In this document: piece by piece, positions 57,999-64,000 of the stretch | How positions within the stretch are numbered: the stretch's first letter is position 1 | How the letters are laid out: each line of letters starts with the position of its first letter | Assembly (NCBI RefSeq): GCF_023701745.1 | Contig: NZ_JAJOZB010000001.1 | Location: 3,602,501 to 3,666,500 of the forward strand | Direction: 5' to 3' | Source of the DNA: Streptomyces sp. RKAG293 | GTDB lineage: Bacteria > Actinomycetota > Actinomycetes > Streptomycetales > Streptomycetaceae | Length of the DNA: 64,000 nt | Notes under the pieces: generated by a model | Told to the model about the DNA's origin: nothing | Databases searched by the model: none | What the model saw: the letters and a program-made list of their open reading frames with translations, nothing else | Program-made: the position numbers and the translations under genes

Positions 57999-58388
57999 TC
58001 AGCCCGGGGTGCAGACCTTGGTGAGTTCGCCGGCCGCGTCCGCGACCGGCGTCACGTCCGGGGTGGTGCCGTTGTTGGCGGCGGTGCGGGCGTTCTTGAC
58101 CGCGGTGTTGAGGTCGTTGACGGCCTTGCTGACGTCGGCGTTGCCGGTCTTGTTGCCGACGTCCTTGAGGTCGCGGGAGATCTGGTCGAGGGCGTTGACG
58201 GCGTCCTGGGGGCTGTTGCCGGCGTTGCCGACGGCGTTCTGCAGGTTCTGGACGTCGCCGGCGACCGCGGCGGCCACGTGGGCGCAGTCGAGTGCCTTGT
58301 CGATGGCGCTGCAGCCGGCGGCGGCCGGGAGCGTCAGGGCGGCGGCCGCCGCGAGGGCGGCGACGGTGATGCGGCGGCGCGTGGCCAT
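57999..58388 (-). CDS. Small predicted lipoprotein
   Basis: 129 residues. The signal peptide ends in a lipobox LPAAAGC near residue 26, so it is anchored to the outer face of the membrane. The rest is helical with heptad-like Val/Leu/Asn spacing and a single late Cys (KVCTPG) that could pair with DCAHV. GGAGG lies 6 nt before the ATG. It lies between rdgB and rph on the same strand. Function unknown. Confidence 0.78.
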   Translation of the reverse strand: MATRRRITVAALAAAAALTLPAAAGCSAIDKALDCAHVAAAVAGDVQNLQNAVGNAGNSPQDAVNALDQISRDLKDVGNKTGNADVSKAVNDLNTAVKNARTAANNGTTPDVTPVADAAGELTKVCTPG

Positions 58389-58516
58389 GGGTGGGTTCCT
58401 CCCCCGGGGATCTCCGTGTGAGATCTGTATCGGTAGACACGCGCCGCGCACCGCCCCAGTTGCCTGGTTGCGCGAAAGTGACAGGTTTCGTGGTGGGTGC
58501 TCGAGCCGAACAGGCC

Positions 58517-59239
<723 letters not shown>

Positions 59240-59260
59240 GGTTCGAGCCTATCGACAAAC

Positions 59261-59297
59261 GGCGGGGGCCCGTTCCGGTGTCGGAACGGGCCCCCGC
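59261..59297 (-). terminator. Terminator after nagF
   Basis: A stem of GCGGGGGCCCGTTCCG with its complement CGGAACGGGCCCCCGC around a 4-nt loop, between the end of nagF and the start of rph. Confidence 0.8.
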
Positions 59298-59360
59298 GGG
59301 TGTGGGTGGTGCGCTGAGGGGTGAGCTCAGTTGTGCTGTGGGCTCAGTTGTCCGGTGAGC

Positions 59361-59600
59361 TCAGTTGTCCATCATGTCTTCGATGTCGGCGGCGATGGGG
59401 TCGGCGTCGGTGCCGATGACGACCTGGATCGCGGTGCCCATCTTGACGACGCCGTGGGCGCCGGCCTTCTTGAGGGCGGCCTCGTCGACGAGGCCGGGGT
59501 CCTTCACCTCGGTGCGGAGGCGGGTGATGCAGCCCTCGACCTCTTCGATGTTGTCGAGTCCGCCGAGTCCGGCGACGATCTGCTCAGCCTTGGTGGCCAT
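59361..59600 (-). CDS. nagF: GlcNAc PTS EIIB component (NagF-like)
   Basis: A 79-residue EIIB domain. The phosphorylated Cys lies in VEGCITRLRTEVKD near residue 24, the hallmark of glucose/GlcNAc-type EIIB. It passes phosphate from EIIA to the incoming sugar bound by the separate EIIC proteins. Divergent from nagE1, with a dre site in the 237-bp gap. The gene order matches, from memory, nagF-nagE1-nagE2 of S. coelicolor. Confidence 0.9.
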   Translation of the reverse strand: MATKAEQIVAGLGGLDNIEEVEGCITRLRTEVKDPGLVDEAALKKAGAHGVVKMGTAIQVVIGTDADPIAADIEDMMDN

Positions 59601-59754
59601 TGCTCACTCCTGAGTGTCTCGGCCCGGCGGCCCGGCCCGGTTTCAAACGGTAACGCACGTTTGGCCCATCTTCGCGGGCAGGGTTCCGGTTTGTGACGAA
59701 AGATAACGATCACTGGTGCCGTGCCCTCGGGGGCGTAGTGCCACCCACGTCGTA

Positions 59755-59770
59755 AATGGTCTACACCACT
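59755..59770. promoter_or_regulatory. DasR operator (dre) between nagF and nagE1
   Basis: AATGGTCTACACCACT matches the dre consensus ACTGGTCTAGACCACT at 14 of 16 positions. It lies 68 nt before the nagE1 start and 155 nt before nagF, so it could serve either gene. Confidence 0.8.
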
Positions 59771-59837
59771 TTGGGCCTGGCGACAAAACACAGGCGACGC
59801 GACAGCTGCCGGGCCGGCAGCCACCAGGAGGCCACCG

Positions 59838-61136
59838 ATGAGTTCGGAGAACGCCGCCGTCGGGCAGCAACCCCGGAAGAAGTGGACCAGCGTCTTCTTC
59901 CAGGGGCTGCAGAAGATGGGGCGCAGCCTGCAGTTGCCGATCGCGGTGCTTCCCGCGGCGGGCATCCTGAACCGGCTCGGCCAACCGGATGTCTTCGGTG
60001 CGGACGGGCTGGGCTGGGACAAGGTCGCGAAGGTCTTCGCGGGTGCGGGCGGGGCGCTGCTGGACGGTTCGCTGGGTCTGCCGATGCTGTTCGCCGTGGG
60101 TGTGGCGATCGGTATGGCCAAGAAGGCGGACGGCTCGACCGCGCTGGCGGCGGTCGCGGGCTTCCTCGTCTACTACAACGTGCTGCGTCAGTTCCCGCAG
60201 GACTGCGAGGCCGGCGACTTCCTTCAGGGGGTCTGTCTCGCGGGCACGTCGGTCACCGCGGCCGCCTACCAGAATCCGGGGGTTTTCGGCGGCATCGTGA
60301 TCGGTCTGGCGACGGCCTACTTCTGGCAGCGGTACCACCGCACCAAGCTGGTGGACTGGCTCGGGTTCTTCAACGGCCGCCGGCTGGTGCCGATCATCAT
60401 GTCGTTCGTGGCGATCGTCTTCGCGGTGCTCTGCCTGTGGATCTGGCCGCCGATCGGGGATGCGCTCACCAGTTTCAGCGAGTGGCTGGTGGACCTGGGT
60501 TCGGGCGGTTCGGGCATCTTCGGTGTCGCCAACCGCGCGCTGCTGACGATCGGTCTGCATCAGTTCCTGAACGTGTTCGTGTGGTTCCAGTTCGGCAACT
60601 TCACCAAGCCGGACGGGACGGTCGTGCACGGCGACATCACCCGGTTCCTGGCGGGTGACCCGACCGCGGGTCAGTTCACCTCGGGCTTCTTCCCGATCAT
60701 GATGTTCGCGCTGCCGGCCGCCGCGCTGGCGATGGCGCACTGCGCCAAGCCGCACCGCCGCAAGGAGGTCAGCGGCATGATGCTGTCGATCGGTCTGACG
60801 TCGCTGATCACCGGTATCACGGAGCCGATCGAGTACTCGTTCCTGTTCATCGCCCCTCTGCTGTTCGCGATCCACGCGTTGCTGACCGGCCTCTCGATGG
60901 CGGTCACCTGGGGGCTGGGCGTGCATGACGGCTTCAGCTTCTCGGCGGGTCTGATCGACTACGTCATCAACTGGGGGCTGGCCACCAAACCCTGGATGAT
61001 CATTCCGATCGGGCTCTGCTTCGCGGTGGTGTATTACGCCCTCTTCCGCTTCGTGATCACCAAGTTCAATCTGGAGACGCCCGGCCGCGAGCCGGACGAG
61101 GTGGGGGACGCGCTGGAGGCGGAGAACGTCAAATAG
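59838..61136 (+). CDS. nagE1: GlcNAc PTS EIIC permease (NagE1-like)
   Basis: A 432-residue membrane protein with about ten hydrophobic segments. EIIC features are LQLPIAVLPAAGILNRLGQPD, LGFFNGRRLVPIIMSF (substrate loop), GITEPIEYSFLFIAPLL with the conserved Glu, and GVHDGFSFSAGLIDYVINW. It moves the sugar during phosphorylation by EIIB. It is one of two adjacent EIIC genes. AGGAGG lies 8 nt before the ATG. Confidence 0.9.
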   Translation: MSSENAAVGQQPRKKWTSVFFQGLQKMGRSLQLPIAVLPAAGILNRLGQPDVFGADGLGWDKVAKVFAGAGGALLDGSLGLPMLFAVGVAIGMAKKADGSTALAAVAGFLVYYNVLRQFPQDCEAGDFLQGVCLAGTSVTAAAYQNPGVFGGIVIGLATAYFWQRYHRTKLVDWLGFFNGRRLVPIIMSFVAIVFAVLCLWIWPPIGDALTSFSEWLVDLGSGGSGIFGVANRALLTIGLHQFLNVFVWFQFGNFTKPDGTVVHGDITRFLAGDPTAGQFTSGFFPIMMFALPAAALAMAHCAKPHRRKEVSGMMLSIGLTSLITGITEPIEYSFLFIAPLLFAIHALLTGLSMAVTWGLGVHDGFSFSAGLIDYVINWGLATKPWMIIPIGLCFAVVYYALFRFVITKFNLETPGREPDEVGDALEAENVK

Positions 61137-61177
61137 CCCGGCAATATCCCGGATAGATGCGGTCATAAAACCCACCA

Positions 61178-61215
61178 CGAACGGCCCCCGAGTCCTTGGA
61201 CCCGGGGGCCGTTCG
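61178..61215 (+). terminator. Terminator of nagE1
   Basis: A stem CGAACGGCCCCCG pairing with CGGGGGCCGTTCG, extended by AGTCC/GGAC-type pairs, 42 nt after the nagE1 stop. It separates the two EIIC genes into independent transcripts. Confidence 0.8.
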
Positions 61216-61273
61216 GCATGTGGTTTAGACCACCGGAACTGGGGATTCCTTTATCCCGCCCCGACGTGTTAAA

Positions 61274-61306
61274 ACTGGTCTACACCACTCAGTGGTATAG
61301 ACCATA
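61274..61306 (+). promoter_or_regulatory. Two adjacent DasR operators (dre) before nagE2
   Basis: ACTGGTCTACACCACT (61274-61289) and AGTGGTATAGACCATA (61291-61306) match the dre consensus with few changes and are one base apart. The second overlaps a TATAGA hexamer that could be a -10 box. Their doubling fits the strong DasR control known for nagE2. Confidence 0.85.
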
Positions 61307-61354
61307 GCGGCGGGCCGTCCCCCTTGAAGTGCCCGCCTCACCAGGAGGAATCTG

Positions 61355-62605
61355 ATGAGTACGGCCACCGCTACGGCGGCCCCCGCGAAGAAGCGGGGCT
61401 CCGGTCTCTTTTCCGGTCTGCAGAAGGTCGGTCGCAGCCTCCAGCTGCCGATCGCCGTTCTGCCGGCCGCGGGCATCCTGCTCCGCCTCGGCCAGCCCGA
61501 TGTGTTCGGGGCCGACGGTCTCGGCTGGGGGAAGGTCGCCACGGTCTTCGCCACCGCCGGTGACGCGGTCTTCTCCAACCTCCCGCTGCTGTTCTGTATC
61601 GGCGTGGCCATCGGCTTCGCGAAGAAGGCCGACGGCTCGACCGCGCTCGCCGCGCTGGTCGGCTTCCTGGTCTACAAGAACGTGCTGACCGCGTTCCCCG
61701 TCACCGACGCCAAGATCCAGGCCGGTGCGGACGTCGCCGCGACGTACAACGACCCGAAGGTCTTCGGCGGCATCATCATGGGCCTGCTGTCCGCGGTCCT
61801 GTGGCAGCGCTTCCACCGCACCAAGCTGGTGGACTGGCTGGGCTTCTTCAACGGCCGCCGTCTCGTCCCGATCATCATGGCCTTCGTCGGCACCCTCATG
61901 GGCGTCATATTCGGCCTGTGCTGGGGTCCGATCGGTGACGTCATCACCGACTTCGGCGAGTGGATGACCGGTCTGGGCGCCGTCGGCGCCGGCATCTTCG
62001 GCCTGATCAACCGCGCGCTGCTCCCGATCGGTATGCACCAGTTCGTCAACACGGTCGCCTGGCAGGAGATCGGCAGTCACACCGACGCCGCCGGCGCGGT
62101 GTGGCACGGCGACCTCAACCGCTTCTTCCACGGCGACGCCTCCGCCGGACAGTTCATGTCGGGCTTCTTCCCGATCATGATGTTCGCCCTCCCGGCCGCC
62201 GCCCTGGCCATCGCGCACTGTGCCCGCCCCGAGCGCCGCAAGGCCGTGATGGGCATGATGATGTCGCTCGCGCTGACCTCGTTCGTCACGGGCATCACCG
62301 AGCCGATCGAATTCTCGTTCATGTTCATCGCCCCCGTGCTGTACGCGATCCACGCGGTCCTCACCGCCGTCTCGATGGCGGTCACCTGGGCCCTGGGTGT
62401 GCACGACGGCTTCACGTTCTCCGCGGGAGCCATCGACTACGTCCTGAACTGGAAGTTCGCGACACAGCCGTGGCTGATCATTCCCATCGGGCTCTGCTTC
62501 GCGGTGATCTACTACGTGGTCTTCCGCTTCGCGATCACCAAGTTCAACCTCACCACCCCGGGCCGCGAGCCCGAGGAGGAGATCGAGGACCTCACCAAGG
62601 CGTGA
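61355..62605 (+). CDS. nagE2: GlcNAc PTS EIIC permease (NagE2-like)
   Basis: A 416-residue membrane protein, about 70 percent like its neighbour by eye. It shares LQLPIAVLPAAGILLRLGQPD, LGFFNGRRLVPIIMAF, GITEPIEFSFMFIAP and GVHDGFTFSAGAIDYVLNW. In S. coelicolor the gene at this place in the order is the main N-acetylglucosamine importer. CAGGAGG lies 9 nt before the ATG. It has its own double dre promoter and a strong terminator. Confidence 0.92.
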   Translation: MSTATATAAPAKKRGSGLFSGLQKVGRSLQLPIAVLPAAGILLRLGQPDVFGADGLGWGKVATVFATAGDAVFSNLPLLFCIGVAIGFAKKADGSTALAALVGFLVYKNVLTAFPVTDAKIQAGADVAATYNDPKVFGGIIMGLLSAVLWQRFHRTKLVDWLGFFNGRRLVPIIMAFVGTLMGVIFGLCWGPIGDVITDFGEWMTGLGAVGAGIFGLINRALLPIGMHQFVNTVAWQEIGSHTDAAGAVWHGDLNRFFHGDASAGQFMSGFFPIMMFALPAAALAIAHCARPERRKAVMGMMMSLALTSFVTGITEPIEFSFMFIAPVLYAIHAVLTAVSMAVTWALGVHDGFTFSAGAIDYVLNWKFATQPWLIIPIGLCFAVIYYVVFRFAITKFNLTTPGREPEEEIEDLTKA

Positions 62606-62643
62606 GCCGGGTGAACCCCGCTCGTTGAGAACCGCTCGTCGAG

Positions 62644-62693
62644 AACGGCGCGCGGCCCCCGGAACCGTACGGTTCCGGGGGCCGCGCGCCGTT
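62644..62693. terminator. Perfect palindrome, terminator after nagE2
   Basis: A 50-bp perfect palindrome centred between 62668 and 62669, with GTAC at the centre and arms reading AACGGCGCGCGGCCCCCGG outward to inward. It lies 38 nt after the nagE2 stop and 84 nt before the converging MBL gene, so it can stop both. Confidence 0.85.
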
Positions 62694-62776
62694 ACGGTGA
62701 GTGAGGAGACCGGCGTCCGGAACGGGCCGCCCTCGTCTCTGCGTCGGGTTCGCGCGGCGGATCGGTGCCGGCAGGC

Positions 62777-63529
62777 TCAGATCTCGTACACCGCGCCCGA
62801 CGTGGCGAGTTCCACCGGGCCGTCGAAGACGGCGCGGGCGTCGGTGAGGTTGCGGGCGGGGTCGGTCCACGGCGGGATGTGGGTGAGGACGAGGCGCCCG
62901 GCGCCGGCGCGGTCGGCGTGTTCGCCGGCCTGGCTGCCGTTGAGGTGCAGGTCGGGGATGTCTTCCTTGCCGTGGGTGAAGGAGGCTTCGCACAGGAAGA
63001 GGTCGGTGCCTTCGGCGAGGCCGAGCAGGGCGTCGCAGGGGCCGGTGTCGCCGGAGTACGTCAGGGTCCGGCCGGCGTGTTCGATGCGGAAGCCGAACGC
63101 CTCGACGGGGTGGCTGACCCGGTCGGTGGTGATGGTGAAGGGGCCGAGCGTGAAGCTGCCGGGTTCCAGGGTGCGGAAGTCGAAGACCTCGCTCATGCAC
63201 TTCTCGTCGGGCATGTCGCCGTAGGCGGTGGAGAGCCGGCGTTCGGTGCCTTCGGGGCCGTAGACGGGGATGGCGTCGGCGGGGCCGCCGTCGTGGCGGT
63301 AGTAACGGGCCACGAAGTAGCCGCACATGTCGATGCAGTGATCGGCGTGCAGATGGCTGAGCAGGACCGCGTCCAGGTCGTAGAGGCCGCAGTGGCGCTG
63401 CAGTTCGCCCAGGGCTCCGTTGCCCATGTCGAGCAGCAGCCGGAAGCCGTCGGCCTCGACGAGGTAGCTCGAGCAGGCCGATTCCGCGGACGGGAACGAC
63501 CCCGAGCAGCCGACGACGGTGAGCTTCAT
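62777..63529 (-). CDS. MBL-fold metallo-hydrolase
   Basis: A 250-residue cytosolic hydrolase. The zinc motif SHLHADHCID near residue 63 is the HxHxDH signature, with further ligands in YSGDTGPC and in the late LTHIPPW segment. It resembles the ElaC/RNase-Z-like and cyclic-nucleotide-type members. The ATG at 63529 gives the MKLTVVGCSGSFPS start usual for the family; the longer frame upstream is not used. Substrate unknown. Confidence 0.9.
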   Translation of the reverse strand: MKLTVVGCSGSFPSAESACSSYLVEADGFRLLLDMGNGALGELQRHCGLYDLDAVLLSHLHADHCIDMCGYFVARYYRHDGGPADAIPVYGPEGTERRLSTAYGDMPDEKCMSEVFDFRTLEPGSFTLGPFTITTDRVSHPVEAFGFRIEHAGRTLTYSGDTGPCDALLGLAEGTDLFLCEASFTHGKEDIPDLHLNGSQAGEHADRAGAGRLVLTHIPPWTDPARNLTDARAVFDGPVELATSGAVYEI

Positions 63530-63754
63530 GCCGTGAAACCTCCGTGGGCGCGCCACAGATCGCCCCCATACCGGTTGGAGTGGGGGGTTAGGCGGGTGCG
63601 GTCCGCCATGTGTTGACGAGAGTAAGGCGCGGGGCGGGCCGACGCGCCTCCTCAGTGCCCTGTTGTGGGCGGAATCACCAGTACGAGGGGCGGCCGGTAC
63701 GGTCGGTTCCGATTGAGGATCTTCTTCGACAGATTTTCGACTGTGGGAGCCCAT

Positions 63755-64000
63755 ATGGACATGACCTGGTGGTTGGTGGCGGTCGCGGCCGTGGTCGTAC
63801 TGGCTGTTTTCACGGCGTGGAGGCGGTCGGCGGGGCGCCGGCGGCCGGGTGGTCCGGTGCGGCCGCCGCGCGCGGCGGATCGTCCGGGGCCCGGGCGTGG
63901 CGGGCGGCGGGCGCCGGCCGCGGGGGAGATCTGGTGGGCGAACGTGCCGTTCGAGGACGGGTCCGGGGCGAAGGACCGGCCGTGTCTGGTGCTGTCCGTG
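63755..64000 (+). CDS. Membrane-anchored PemK/MazF-like protein, 3' end outside window
   Basis: The first 82 residues are seen. A hydrophobic helix (about residues 5-22) is followed by an Arg/Gly/Pro-rich linker, then GEIWWANVPFEDGSGAKDRP and CLVLSV, the start of a PemK/MazF-type fold. MazF proteins are usually soluble mRNA interferases, but this one has a membrane anchor and no antitoxin gene upstream. GGGAG lies 6 nt before the ATG. The catalytic part lies beyond the window. Confidence 0.75.
   Translation, partial: MDMTWWLVAVAAVVVLAVFTAWRRSAGRRRPGGPVRPPRAADRPGPGRGGRRAPAAGEIWWANVPFEDGSGAKDRPCLVLSV

Overview
The window is 64 kb of very GC-rich DNA (about 70 percent or more) with strong third-position G/C, frequent GTG starts, stop/start overlaps of the ATGA or GTGA type, and gene families typical of Streptomyces: DasR-type operators, class E and class F sortases, SpoIIE-type phosphatase, DUF445, DUF3618 and NagF/NagE1/NagE2 sugar transport. 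It reads as a piece of a Streptomyces (or close relative) chromosome core. The right end (RNase PH, nagF, nagE1, nagE2) has, from memory, the same order as SCO2904-SCO2907 of S. coelicolor. I see no transposase, prophage, CRISPR array or plasmid gene.

Left part (1-16 kb): a truncated polysaccharide deacetylase, an OsmC peroxidase, a tandem pair of secreted M6 metalloproteases, a PAS-GGDEF-EAL c-di-GMP enzyme, a secreted GH18 chitinase with paired 12-bp promoter repeats, an LLM flavin monooxygenase, an IclR-like regulator, and a 1251-residue secreted subtilase lying between two identical, inverted tRNA-Lys(CTT) genes. A small ABM-like protein and a metallophosphoesterase follow.

16-28 kb: genes for an Mrp Na+/H+ antiporter, A-C-D in one block and E-F-G in a second. 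The blocks are separated by an M1 aminopeptidase and a class B penicillin-binding protein on the other strand. Then come a PP2C phosphatase and a degenerate HATPase protein, and a class F sortase with its likely membrane-anchored partner.

28-40 kb: a HAD-IIA hydrolase, then a tightly overlapped operon for uptake and breakdown of an aminophosphonate: GntR regulator, FAD oxidoreductase, phosphonatase-like HAD, ABC ATPase, two permeases and a lipoprotein. Next is a ROK regulator divergent from a Gfo/Idh/MocA dehydrogenase and a UPF0303 protein, with a palindromic operator between them. A 393-bp non-coding stretch carries a large perfect inverted repeat.

40-57 kb: FAH hydrolase, a short YidC, DUF6412, a sodium:solute symporter with its DUF3311 partner, class E sortase, DUF445, a class V aminotransferase, a three-gene ABC-2 exporter, a class A PBP, a SugE/Gdx exporter under a guanidine-III-like riboswitch, a GroES-like protein, DUF3618, Bcp peroxidase and an MFS transporter. 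Two tandem open frames, separated only by an in-frame TAG, encode six 47-residue repeats and an HNH nuclease domain just upstream of tRNA-Leu(TAG).

57-64 kb: RdgB, a small lipoprotein, RNase PH, the N-acetylglucosamine PTS locus (EIIB, two EIIC, three dre operators), an MBL-fold hydrolase and the start of a membrane-anchored PemK/MazF-like gene. Functionally, the chitinase and the PTS permeases form one theme: chitin is cut outside the cell and GlcNAc is imported, both under operator sequences of the DasR kind.
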